From: Toxonevra muliebris
Taxonomy: Eukaryota; Arthropoda; Insecta; Diptera; Pallopteridae
NCBI GenBank assembly: GCA_963691655.1
Contig: OY829326.1
Location: forward strand, 57,839,776 to 57,903,775
DNA length: 64,000 nucleotides
Direction of reading: 5' to 3'
Shown here piece by piece: positions 22,398 to 33,279 of the stretch. The position numbers and the translations under genes were made by a program. Each line of letters begins with the position of its first letter. The first letter of the stretch is position 1. The notes under the pieces are model-generated. The model worked only from the letters and a program-made list of their open reading frames with translations, searched no databases and was not told where the DNA came from.

Positions 22398-23170
22398 GGG
22401 GAGAGGGCCCTAAGATGGACATTGAGTATAAAATTCTTGCATAAGGTGACAGCACCTCATGCTTTCTGTCATTGTTGTCGTTTGTATAGACACACTTCAA
22501 GAGAACGAGATGTGAGTTTTGTCTTCGAAAAGTTTTTCAACATTTTTTAGTTGAGTCAGTGAAATAATCTAAATTTGTGATTTCAAACTGGTAAATATGG
22601 CAAGAATCCTATTTATTTATCGTATAATAATATTCCAAGATGAATTGATCGACATTGTATTTGGTGACCTTAAGAAAAAAATTACATTTTTTCATTGATG
22701 TTGAAAAATAAAATTAAATAAAGCAACGAGGCATGCGTCGAAACGTTTTTTATCCGCGAGTGTAATAGAGAAGTGCAAAAAATTTCGCTTAATTGTGCGC
22801 TTAAAGTTCCCCAAAATCAGCGGTCGCTGCTACACATGCTCCAACTGTGACTCAGATGATTTCGCCTAAAATTTTTATGCTCTTTCTCTGAATAAATATA
22901 ATTAAAAAAATAGAAAATTGACCTCGATCTTCAGTGGATTTTTGGGTGATGTCCATTTTGGGGCCACTTTTTTGAAAAGCGAAATTTTTAACAATTTTGA
23001 TATATAGTACATAAAAAAATGTTTGTGTGCAAATAAAAATTTATCTCTATGGCCAAAAGATACCCAACCAATTGTACTTGCATACGGTATATAGCACTTT
23101 AAGATATCTTATTTAGTTTGTGTATTAGATCATTATCTCTATACTATGTCAATCTTGGGGCCCTCTCCTC
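22398..23170. mobile_element. TA-flanked MITE (773 bp), Tc1/mariner type
   Basis: Terminal inverted repeats are GGGGAGAGGGCCCTAAGATG (left) and GAGGAGAGGGCCCCAAGATT (right, reverse complemented), continuing to GACAT. TA flanks both ends (22396-22397, 23171-23172). A third partial copy of the end motif (GATGTCCATTTTGGGGCC) is internal at 22949-22966. No transposase frame is visible. Confidence 0.7.
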
Positions 23171-23172
23171 TA

Positions 23173-25169
23173 TGTTTTTTTGTTTTTACATCCGCAACTG
23201 TAAAGTTGAAATTGAACAGCCTTGAAATTTCGTATAAAGTCGCTTAATATTGAGCAGCTGTAGCACCCACAGAAATTATTTGATGGACAGGAATTTTCGG
23301 CTTTTTAAATTGATAATTTTATTGGATTTTGGTTTCATGAATTTCACGAATTTTGTTTAAGATACAAATCACTCTGCGTTAGAGCCATAAATGTCTTACA
23401 TATTACACTCTCCCTTACATTTACATTTTTGCTAAGTATTTTTTAATTCAAAACTGTCCCTAGGAAAACTTGCGGATGAAACTGATTATCGGCCTTGAGT
23501 TGTAACTGACGATTTTTGATACTGAATTTTAATGTTTTTCAATTTCAATTATTTTTAAAAAGTCACGGAGTTTCTGTGCTTTGAGCTGACTGCTGATCTT
23601 TTCTTTAAACTTTGTGGACTTGCATCAAGATTCATGGATTCGAATCGTTAATTTGGATTGTTTACTTTGAGAATCTCTGTTTTTCTACATTTGTTATTGA
23701 TTTTTTTACATTGGATCTTAGTCGATAATTTCAAGAGTTTATTCTCAAATTAGTTATTCTAAATAAGTTAAAATTCTTATATTGGCTATTTTGTGTGTTT
23801 TTGTGAATAGCCTTAAGCTTATCCAGAATCCATAAGAAAAATTTCATATAATTTCATTTCATTTTATTACATTAAGTATCGATTTTCTTGAAAACAACAA
23901 CAACCTCCAGCTAATAATAAAGTATAATTAGTTTTTCCGGATTTTGAGTAATTTGCTTTCTCTAAGTATTATTCACTTTTATAAGATAAACGCCGCTGCC
24001 GCCGCCGCCGCCGCCATTGGCAATGAGTTGAGTTCTTACTCATATTCGAAACTTATATAAAAAAAAAGAAAAAAAGACGGAGTGTCGTCATAACACTACT
24101 GTGTAGATGACACATACTTACTCAAACCATAACTTCTAGATATCTCAGTAGTATCTGTGTCTGTATGTGTGTATGTCACGTATTTATGACAAAACTCAAT
24201 TTAATTGCTACATTTTTATATACATTTTCTTGGTCTCTCAACCTTTTATTAGTTATTGGCAAATAGTTTCATCATCATCATTATTTCGCATCAAATTACT
24301 TTCCTCACACACACTCTACACACACACACACATACACATAGAACTAAGCTACTTCGATTTGTTGCTATTCTTTTTTTTTATAATGAAAATCCTGTTAATT
24401 AGAAAAAAAGTCCTTAAGCTTCATGTTTCTTTTCATTTCTTTCTTTCTAATTTTTCTTTCGGCTAAATATATCATATTCAAACTGAAACAGCAATCGTGA
24501 TTATTACTAAGTCCTTTTGGCTATACATTAAACCTAACAAACAAACACGCGCACCTGCAACATAAACATCGCAATTTCTAATTTGTTCTCTCTCTTTTTC
24601 CAAGTTGTTTTCTTTATTTTTCGTATGCTTATTGTAGGGTGAAATATGATATGCTTACATAAATGTATACGAATATTAGATGGGGAAGTATGAAATTTTG
24701 TGGATAGGCTCTCAAATGACATTCAACTAATGAAGCATAGCGGAAATAAAGGCGCTATAAAAGTTCTATGCGCATGTGTGTGTGTGTGTATATGTGTGTT
24801 TATATAAGGATATATATATGATAATAATAATATTAGTAGCTCAAGGTTGTTGTGGTTATAGAGAGATGATAATAACTCAATCCTCTTGTGTATGAGTATA
24901 AATTAATATCGTGCCATTCTAACATAAATGTATAAATACATATATATGCATGTATGTGGATTGGTCGTCACCAGTGATGAGCTGAGTTCGAGTGTAAGTC
25001 TTTGAAGAAGAGAAGTATGTGGTAGATTTTTTTTAATAAATAAAAATAATGTAATGATAAAGTAATTAAATGAATGAACTGTAAACTAAATGTCAAGGAG
25101 GTCGAAGGAATGAGCCAGAACTGACAACCGGAAATCTTCCGTATTTATTAATCTTCGACAACCTATTTA
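23173..25169. other. AT-rich stretch with microsatellites
   Basis: A GCC trinucleotide run at 23991-24015 is the most GC-rich point of the area. CA runs lie at 24303-24335, a TG run at 24775-24789, and TATA repeats at 24808-24820. No gene can be supported. Confidence 0.5.
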
Positions 25170-26520
25170 GTTTTTTGATACACGATGCTACTAACATACT
25201 CAATCATATAAGATGGCAGAGTTTAGCATTTATACACCTGTTGGGGGTTAAGAGGAAAAGGCATGGTATGAATGACTCCTTTAACAATGCTCTAAAATTA
25301 ATTACCGAGTGTGGTCTTGGAAATAGAATTAAGCTAAACGCGCATAAGACCCAGTGTTGCATGCTATCCTACAAAAACACTCCTCAATCCCCAATTAATC
25401 CTCTGTAGATGAAGCTAACATTGCGGAGTCAATAGCTCTTAATGTTCTAGACATGCCCATCTAATCCATCGTTCGCTGGAATAATCACATATCTGGAGTC
25501 TCAAAAAGAGCAGCCCTAGTTTGCCCAGCCGTAGCATATGCTACATTAGTGTGGTGGCCTAAGGTTATCCAAGACTTGACTATCAGCAAATTTAACAAGC
25601 TCAAAGATTTGCCTGTCTCTTAACTTGCACCTCTGCTCATCTTCATTAAGAAGATAGCTGCAATTACTGTTCTGAAGCTGCAAGTTCATCCAACTTACTA
25701 AGCGATTCCATCGGTCATTTGTCCATTCTTAGTAAATTTCCTAATACCCTAATTTGCTCTGTGTCAGATTTTATAATTAGGGATCTTTACTTTGCCGGAA
25801 ATTTAATATCATTCATTCATCCAGATCCGATTGGAATGACCCATTCCCTACTTCAGCCTCTTTGTACTCAATAATGACGGCTCGAAAGCCGATTGTGCTT
25901 CTGGTGCTGGCGTTGTTGGACCTTACACTAGAATCTCAATTCCACTCGCCATTTGGCCTAGTGTTTTTGAAGCCAAATTATACGCAATTGAGACATTCGT
26001 CAGAATTAAACTTAATAAAGGTGTAAAAGGTATTAAGATTATAATCTTCTCTGACGGATTCTCAACGGATTTTCATCATCGTGCTTCACTTCACTTCACT
26101 TTTTTTGAGAGTCTGCAGCATTTATCTACCCGCAACTAAATTACGCTTTATTGGGTATTCGGCCATTGTAACATTTTAGGCAATGCAGCAGCTGACGAAT
26201 TCGATAGGCAAGGTTCAGCGCCTTTCTTTGCACACAGGCTCCGATCCATTCTGTGCAATCGGCTGGACTAGTTCCAACTTGATCATAAAGGAGAGATGAA
26301 TGGTTATCTTATTGGCTTTCAATTGAAGGCCTTCGTCAGGCAAATGAGCTTATTCCTCCTCTTAGTCTCACTTAATCTCTGAACCTAAATAAAACTGATC
26401 TCAGATAGCTAGTAAATTTTCTATCTGCCCACCATGTGGTCAGACACCACCTAAGTAAATAAGATCTGTCACAGAGTGTCGTCTATGTTTGGAGGCTGAT
26501 GAGACGACATCTTACATTCT
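25170..26520 (+). mobile_element. LINE relic: reverse transcriptase end plus RNase H (plus strand)
   Basis: This is a second, older copy of the LINE family seen at 32079-32945 (GTATTGGGCC-like blocks and RNase H residues align in the same order). It loses similarity at the CCHC region near 26515, exactly where the hairpin at 26522 begins. The 5' end is lost in AT-rich sequence. Confidence 0.8.
25175..26515 (+). pseudogene. LINE ORF2 pseudogene (RT thumb, RNase H)
   Basis: The first block, LITECGLGNRIKLNAHKTQC at about 25298-25357, is the C-terminal side of the reverse transcriptase palm (lysine-lined KTxC motif). Next come ISGVSKRAAL, YATLVWWPKVIQDL and LAPLLIFIKKIAAITVLKLQ, the connector typical of I/LOA/jockey-type ORF2. 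RNase H follows from about 25868: NDGSKADCASGAGVVGPYT, FEAKLYAIET (catalytic Glu), KIIIFSDG (catalytic Asp), ITLYWVFGHCNILGNAAADE, then a decayed ECRLCLEADETTSYIL. Several stops and shifts make it non-functional. Confidence 0.8.
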
Positions 26521-26521
26521 G

Positions 26522-26678
26522 GAGCTCGGGGGTTGGACCATGTTTGTTATACGTTTTTGGGGTCGCTGAATCAGAATCCGAGGTCCGAAAACTTGGCATG
26601 CTAGGGTTTTTCGGACCTCGGATTCAGATTCAGCAACCCCAAAGACTTATACTAACATGGTCTGGCCCCCGGGCTCGA
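26522..26678. repeat. Near-perfect 70-bp-arm hairpin
   Basis: The left arm (26522-26591) and right arm (26610-26678) are reverse complements apart from scattered mismatches. Shared blocks are GAGCTCGGGGG, GACCATGTT, TTTGGGGT.GCTGAATC, and GAATCCGAGGTCCGAAAA. The loop is about 18 nt. A decayed direct copy of the right arm follows at about 26718-26802 (GGACCTTAAATT, CCCCAAAAACATAT, CATGATCTGGCCTCCGG). Confidence 0.85.
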
Positions 26679-26861
26679 AAAAAAATTGCATGAGGTTTTT
26701 TGAGGTTATGTTTAAGCCCTGACATGCTCGGATTTTTTGGACCTTAAATTTAGTGTCCCCAAAAACATATTATAAACATGATCTGGCCTCCGGATTTGAA
26801 AATACATTTTTTTTTTTGAGTGGCTGTGTAATTAATAATAAGTGTCTCGGTTTTCTAAGGT

Positions 26862-26985
26862 ACTGTCCGACCGAATATTCGGCTTCGGTTCTTCGGCTAT
26901 TCGGCCTAAAATTGCAGCTTCGGCTTTGACTTCGGCAAAAAATGGTCGAAGTTTTGGCCGATGTATTTTGCCGAGCTGAAGATTA
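26862..26985. repeat. TTCGGC-rich short repeat cluster
   Basis: TTCGGC or a one-base variant occurs at least six times between 26877 and 26935, followed by GGCCGATGTATTTTGCCGA. It could be an end of an unrecognised element. Confidence 0.5.
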
Positions 26986-28229
26986 TAAGCATTTTATTTT
27001 ATAATAATTTTTACTATAGATTGGCAGTAAAAATTTATACAAATAAATAAATGTGAAGTGGTTATCTAAAGTATTTACATTACAATTTCGGTGTTATATT
27101 TCCTACGTTTACTTGTTCTATTCTTACTTTTGAAGTAACCCACAGATTTACAACCGTACAAACAGTTATCAGTGATTTTTTTTTAACGAACAACCTGCAC
27201 GAGCTAATACAATTAGAGACAGCAGAAGCAAGCCAAACTTTTTTACTTTTTAAGGAAGACTTGAAGCGTATTGAAAAGAAGCGTGAATTGTTAGAGAATC
27301 CGACATTTTCCATTACTGGCGCATTACTTTTTTTTTTTTTTTTTTGCTTTCAAGCAGGTCAAAAAAATTGAAAATTGTTTTGACTAAAATCGCTCTAGAA
27401 TGTATGTGTAAAGGGATTCTTTGAAATCCACAGTCGATTGAAAGTTACAGATGTTTATTTGCAGGTCCTGATACAGCAGTCATGCATATTTGAACTAGTT
27501 TTTCTCAAAACAGCATTTTTCGAAATAGCTGCCACGATATCTCCAAAACTAATAAACTGATTGTGCTTAAATTTTCATCGTATCTTTAATGAATAAAATA
27601 CGTGCCGTCATACTAGCCAGATAAAAAAACTAGCTGTGAGTAGCTAAGAATTTAAATTTTTTATACAAAATATTTAGTTATTTAAAAGAATTGATAAAAA
27701 GTTTATTAAACAACAAGTAGTTTTAGGCATTCAACTTTTTCGGCTTCATAAAACCGCGCCCATTAAATTTTTTAGGGTTTTGAGATCAGATTTATGCTTT
27801 TTACATTAAAATTTATCAATCTCAATTTTTTTTAAATCAATCAAAAATTTGGGAACTAGAGAGTTAATTCTGGTTCCGGCTACAGGTCTATCGATTAATA
27901 CGCTGATTCAATCTTTGATTTTAGATAAGCAGAATCATGGCAGCCATCGGGCAACTTTTTTTTTGACACAGGTGTCATTGAACGACAGATTGACGATAGT
28001 CGATGTAACTTTATATTATGACGTAATCAAATTTTTAAATGATTCTTGAATAAATAATGTTTGTCAGCTCCTTCGACAGTGAAAAGTTATTTAGTGTTAC
28101 TGGTCAGCTTTTTATTTGGAGTATCTACTATTTATATTTTTCTGTATATGTTTGCAAATACATAGGTAGAAAAAATTTACTACTCAAAATTAAGTTTAAC
28201 TCGCATTAATAGACAGGAGCTTTACGAAC
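26986..28229. other. AT-rich stretch, nothing firmly recognised
   Basis: Two frames (27080-27313 minus, 27849-28049 plus) have no recognised motif. There is a T run at 27329-27346. Confidence 0.4.
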
Positions 28230-28560
28230 GCAACTGCAGCTTCTGCTGATAGAAAACAGGAGGGTTTCCAGCTCCACAAATTTCTTGAATCGTAGCAGAA
28301 ACGTGTCATTCGTGACTCTATTCCACCGCTATTTTTGTAGTAAAGGCTCTGCAGAGATACATGATTTGATGCCACCAGTTCATGTGCTTTTCAAAACTAT
28401 ACATACAGCATGCAAACTTATGCATTCCATGCGAAAACGATATTTCAACCCCCTACTCATTACCAAATTAGTTCTTTTCTTTGTCGTACCACTCGTATAT
28501 GGAATAAGCTTTCTGCAAAAGTTTTCTTAACAATCTTACCAGGTCTTCAATGGAGTGCCG
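28230..28560 (+). pseudogene. Non-LTR retrotransposon ORF2 C-terminal relic (jockey/CR1-like)
   Basis: From 28285 the frame reads RNVSFVTLFHRYFCSKGSAE then IHDLMPPVHV. After a one-base shift near 28480 it continues RTTRIWNKLSAKVFLTILPG. The order 'R-x-VS...LFxRY...CS..I..LxPP...RTxRxWNxLxxxVF' is the extreme C-terminus of many jockey/CR1-type ORF2 proteins lacking RNase H. It is therefore a different LINE family from the RNase H-bearing relics in this window. No upstream reverse transcriptase is visible. Confidence 0.65.
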
Positions 28561-30009
28561 TATTATGATAGAAATGACAGAAAGCCACTGGGCCTCTTGC
28601 TAAAAATCTCCTATCATCATAGTCGTGTAAAACTTTAATTTACTATATTTTTTTTTCTTTTTTTTTTGGAGCAAAGGGTCAAAAATATAGTTATACTGAC
28701 TAGATTTAATTTCAGTGATCTGTTAGTTGTCGTTTGAATAGTTGGTAAATCTACCCCAAGGGATTTTGCATGAGAATTGCAGAAAGTGTAATATTGTAAT
28801 GTAATTCAAAATGCTGATGTAATGTAAATGCTACAAAACACGGAATCTATACGTTTGTAAAATCATTTTAAAATTTATGTATCGTACTATATGTATGATA
28901 AAAATAATATAATTTTCTATTTCACAATAATTATTAATATATCTATCTGTTTGTCTGAGCTGAATGGCTATGGAAATATTGCAAATGTATGTGTACATAT
29001 AAACACAAACAACAACAACAACACAAAGTACATGTGTATGCATATATGGGCGACATATGTAATCACCGACATTCATTAGACGGCATTTATTTGCGCTTCA
29101 CTAATTACAGCAACACAGCAACTACAACTACTATAATAGTAGTTATAATAACAACTATTTATAAAATATACATATACATATGCACCTACGTATACTCTCT
29201 TTCATACATATACAAATACATTAAAATAAATGAGCAACACATACATAAACAATAAAACTAATTGCAACAGATGACAAACAGAAAAATGTTGTTTGTGAAA
29301 AGCAAAACAACAACAACAACAGCAACAACAAATAATTATAATAACGAAATTACAATTATACACATGACGTGCTTAGTATACATATATGCTTGTAAGTATG
29401 TATGTGTTTTGTATATGTACCTGTATTTGCAACGCCTAAAATGCTACTATAATAAATATGAAACAAAAAATTGAAACTATTCAATATAAAACTTTCGTAT
29501 GCTATGTGCACATAAAAGTCAAAATTATCAACAGAACCCAAACACACACATATGCATATGTACATATGCATACAAATAAAAATAAATTGGTCGCCATTAC
29601 TAATACCAATACACTCACTTAATTTGAATTTATTAATTTGATTTTTTGTTGTTGGTTTATTTGTTTGTTTGTTGGTTTTGTTAGCTTGTTTATTTTTTGT
29701 TTGTTTTTACGGTATATATAAATGTATGCATATTTGGGTATATCTATATTTATATGTATGTGCTTATGTTATATTTAACTTTACCTCACATACTCACAAG
29801 CTCACATATGTACTTGTTCACCAAGGCCGTAGCCTGATGGAATAACAGAATAATTACATATTTTTGTAAAGCGAGTTTCTTGTATTCCGCAAAAAATTAT
29901 AATATTTTAGAAGAGTTTATGCTTCGATTGATTAACGAAACTTGAAACTATTTTAATTAGATCCACATTTTTTTTTTTTTTTTTTGAATTCAACAATTTG
30001 ATATGTGTA
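28561..30009. other. AT-rich stretch with CAA and TATG microsatellites
   Basis: CAA runs lie at about 29008-29023 and 29308-29333, TATG/ACAT words throughout 29160-29240 and 29390-29580, GTTT-rich sequence at 29645-29710, and a T run at 29969-29985. Open frames here are readings of these repeats. Confidence 0.5.
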
Positions 30010-30340
30010 ATCAATTTAGAAACAACCAATTCCGAAAACCAAATCAAAAGGTTAAACCAAAAACAAAATGAAAATTAGACGAGAAATAGACTAAAACCAG
30101 ATTAAAATTTAGAGCGAAATTCTGATCAAATTAGTATCAAAAATTATACTTAAAGCTCAGACTAAATACAATACCGAAATTTAGACCATAATTCAGATTA
30201 ACAAGTAGACCAAAATCAAACCATCTCAATCAAAAAATTATACCATAATTCTTATCAAAAATCAAACAAAAAATTGACCAAGACTCATTTCTAAAATCAG
30301 ACTGAAATTTAGCATAAAAACCAGCCTTAAAATGTATCTA
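30010..30340. repeat. Degenerate tandem repeat, second locus
   Basis: Recurrent AGACCAAAATC, AGACTAAATAC and AATCAGACTGAAATTTAG-type words match the array at 13390-13850. Confidence 0.5.
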
Positions 30341-30485
30341 GAAACCTGACGGTAAGGTCAGTTCAAAAGCAGGATCAAGTACCACTAGCAAGCTCTTCAA
30401 AAGTAGGGCAACTATTTTTTCTTCTACTTCTATGGCACAACTTCCGAGCTTTTCGTTGTGTGAGTTATGTTTGCATATTTGTATA

Positions 30486-31599
30486 ACGGGTGATGACAAA
30501 AAATTATATTTTTTTTAACAAGCGCTGACTTTTATTGCTACCATGGATACATAAATTATTTTCGTAATTTTTATTTTTGAGAATTAGTCATAGTTTTTAT
30601 AAAATAGCCGTCGAAGGCAACCTATCCTCCTCGAGCGCGTTATACATTTTTATAAAATCAGTGAAAAGCTTGGTAAAAAAATTTACAGTGAATCATTTCA
30701 AAAACGAAGGTGTTCCAAAAGCAAGTAGCTAGAATTTTTAGGACTATGAAAGTGAAAAGAAAATGCGCAAGAGGAAAAGTTCCATCAATAATGTCTAAAA
30801 AGGCTGTTTACAATTCGAGTACCAAAAGCCAACGTGACGCCACTGCAGATATGAAATGCGATCAAAGTTATATCAGCAAAACATTGAAAAAACTTCAAAT
30901 AAAGTGTCAAGTCGAATCAGATCGCCAGAGTACACCGTTGTGTAAATATCCACAATAAAATCACAATGCCGATGGATGCTTCGAAATTGTGTTAAAAAAT
31001 TATAAGTTTTGGACGATGAGAGTAATTTCCCGTTCAGTAAATCTCAAGTGCCTGGAAATGATAGATTTTACTCAAATGATGTTTCTGAATGTAAGTGCAA
31101 TATCCGAAAAAGGAAATGGACTTGCAGTAAACCAAGAAGAGTATACCAGAAGAAATCTTTGGGGAAAATTTTAATTCCTTTTCTGAAAGAGCAACACTCA
31201 AATGGCAAGTATGTCTTCTGATCTGTTAAGGCATCGAATTTTGTACTAAAAGATCGAAATTCCATGAAATACCTCACTGTCGTTCAATCAAAAACTTTAT
31301 TTTTTGGAAATTTAAGTTCATTGGTATACAAGAACAATTGGAGTGCCAAAAACTATCAAGAACTTGAAAAAAGAATTACTACATGCATCAGTAAAATAGA
31401 AAAAAATACTGTCCAACGGTCTTTCAGAAGTATCCCAACAAAGCTGTGCCATACCGCTGATCAAGGACATTTTTCAACCATACATTAATTTTTTAATCAT
31501 TATTCTATAGGAAATAAATAATAAACTTTCTTTATGAAAATAATACAAACTTTTTTAATGACGTTTTTAAAAAAGTCTCATTTTTTTGTCATCACCCAT
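30486..31599 (+). mobile_element. Tc1/mariner-superfamily element, complete ends, 1114 bp
   Basis: The left end is ACGGGTGATGACAAAAAATT; the right end, reverse complemented, is ATGGGTGATGACAAAAAAAT. TA flanks both sides (30484-30485, 31600-31601). The interior carries a decayed transposase filling most of the length, so both ends and the body are preserved and only the coding frame is broken. Confidence 0.85.
30690..31490 (+). pseudogene. Tc1/mariner-superfamily transposase pseudogene
   Basis: N-terminal part (from about 30707): CARGKVPSIMSKKAV and SQRDATADMKCDQSYISKTL, a helix-turn-helix-like DNA-binding region. After a stop and a shift, LDDES at 31009-31023 carries the first catalytic Asp, followed by NFPFSKSQVPGNDRFYSNDV. 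GLAVNQEEY is at 31118-31144 and LIPFLKEQHSNGKYVF ends at a TGA (31219-31221) just where the family's second catalytic Asp segment (W-x-D-x-A) should be. NWSAKNYQELEKRITTCI gives the C-terminal helices. The second and third catalytic acidic residues are not recoverable. Frames switch at least twice, so no active protein can result. Confidence 0.8.
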
Positions 31600-31601
31600 T
31601 A

Positions 31602-32067
31602 AGATTGAAAGAGACCTACAGTTTTATACCAAATCCGAACGGCGAAATGAAAAGGATATCTATTTACTTATCCCAAAAGTTTCAGATTTAATATAGTGGA
31701 ATTTGCATAACACAACCCGACAAAAAGTCAATTTTTCTGCGGCTTTAAAGGATACTGCCCATTTATGACATTATATAACTCAAATTTCTGAAGTTTTGAA
31801 TTAGTAATGCATAATAGACACTAGTTTAGCCTGTTCTCAAAGTACAGAACTGAATAGCAATTTTTGTTGAGTTCATACAAAATACATTAATTTTAAAATT
31901 TATAAACTTTCTCCTGAAAAATAGAAAATTTTAAGTTGCAACGATGTATATTCAGAATTTTTGGAAACTCTAAAAAAACTTTAAAATTCAATTAATAATT
32001 GGCAGAACAAAAACCTTTAGTTAATATTACGTTAAGTTCTACCACTGTTATAACTTCAGTAAGGTAG
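31602..32067. other. AT-rich stretch, nothing recognised
   Basis: This is the spacer between two TA-flanked transposons. I see no coding or repeat signal. Confidence 0.5.
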
Positions 32068-32078
32068 TACACCCATGG

Positions 32079-32869
32079 ACTGTGGTTCTGGTGCCGGAGT
32101 TGCTGGACCCAATACTAGAATCTCAATCCCTCTGGGTATTTGGCCCAGTGTCTTTCAAGCCGAAATATACGCAATTGAGACCTGCGCTAATATAAACCTG
32201 TATAAAGGTCTTAAAGGCGCAAACATTGTAATTTTCTCAGATAGCCAGGCGGCTCTCTTAGCACTCTCTTCATGGAGTTTTTCATCTAAACTGGTGAAAG
32301 AGTGTTTTGATAGTCTCCAGCGCTTGTCTACCCGTAACAAAGTTACGATTTGTTGGGTACCCAGCCACCGTCACATTGCTGGTAATGAAGCCGCCGATGA
32401 ACTGGCTAGGCAAGGTTCATCTACCAAGCACTTCGGCCCCGATCCGTTTTGCGGAATCGGCTGGGCCTCTACGAAATCTATCGTTGAGGAGGGGTCTAAG
32501 GCAAAATGGCTAGAGTATTGGAACTCTATCCCGGGTTAAAGATAGGCAAAAGCTCTCACCATTCCGTTTGCCCAAAATCAGCCCATCTCTTATTCCAAAC
32601 CTGACCTTAGGCTATTGGTGGGCTACATGTCTGGACACCATGGGCTCAGATATCACCTAAGCAAAATAGGTCTGTCCAATGAGACAGAATGTCGTCTATG
32701 TATGGAAGATGACGAGACGACACTTCACATTCTGTGTGAGTGTCCGGCCTTGGCTCGGCTCAGAGGAAGAATCTTTGACTATTCGTTTTTGACGGCTGAT
32801 CACATGAAATCTTCTTCTACGAAAGATGTCTTGACATTTATTAGGTCAGCCGAACGTCTTTTGTCATAA
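32079..32869 (+). pseudogene. LINE ORF2 3' end: RNase H and zinc-binding tail
   Basis: From 32079 the frame reads CGSGAGVAGPNTRISIPLGI, VFQAEIYAIETC (catalytic Glu), NIVIFSDSQAALLAL (catalytic Asp), VTICWVPSHRHIAGNEAADE and LARQG, closing at a stop at 32537-32539. The tail resumes in another frame at 32615: VGYMSGHHGLRYHLSKIGL, CRLCMEDDETTLHILCECPA, ending at 32869. RNase H lacks only its first strand with the leading catalytic Asp, removed by the 5' truncation. It belongs to the same family as the copies at 25170 and 15830. As a truncated ORF with no start or reverse transcriptase it cannot mobilise itself. Confidence 0.85.
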
Positions 32870-32945
32870 AATGGGGAATGGCACAAAAGATCTTTTAGGT
32901 CGCAGTGCCTGCCTGGTTGGGCTCCTCTAATACTAATAATAATAA
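32079..32945 (+). mobile_element. 5'-truncated LINE with 11-bp target-site duplication
   Basis: The insert is flanked by the direct repeat TACACCCATGG (32068-32078 and 32946-32956), which is the Tc1-like element's own end sequence. The insert ends in a TAA-rich tail (CTAATACTAATAATAATAA). The 3' untranslated part carries AAAAGATCTTTTAGGTCG and CAGTGCCTG at 32886-32921. Truncation falls inside RNase H, as expected for aborted target-primed reverse transcription. The perfect duplication and few coding lesions suggest it is the youngest LINE copy here. Confidence 0.9.
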
Positions 32946-33279
32946 TACACCCATGGTAATAAATATACTTCCACTATAAAATATTCAGTGGAAATTCACT
33001 ATTACAACAAATTAAAGGTTTTGTGAATTGCTTTGTATATATCTTGTACTTCGACGTATTAATGCAAAAAAAAATTAATTTCTTAATGTCCTTGTCTAGA
33101 TTTAATTTGAAGTTAAATGTTTAACCAGAATGAAATAATTATACTTCCAAATGATGCAATCGTGACATTTATAAACTTTACTTTAACAAATTTTACGCAC
33201 AACGCATTGTAGACATTGCACAACATTCCGCCACAAGTTATTTGAAAAATTTTACTTGTAAGTCATTGTCAAGCAAAAT

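Noticed and set aside
23991..24015. GCC run as a poly-alanine coding exon
   Set aside because: No open frame or splice signals extend from it; it is a simple trinucleotide repeat.
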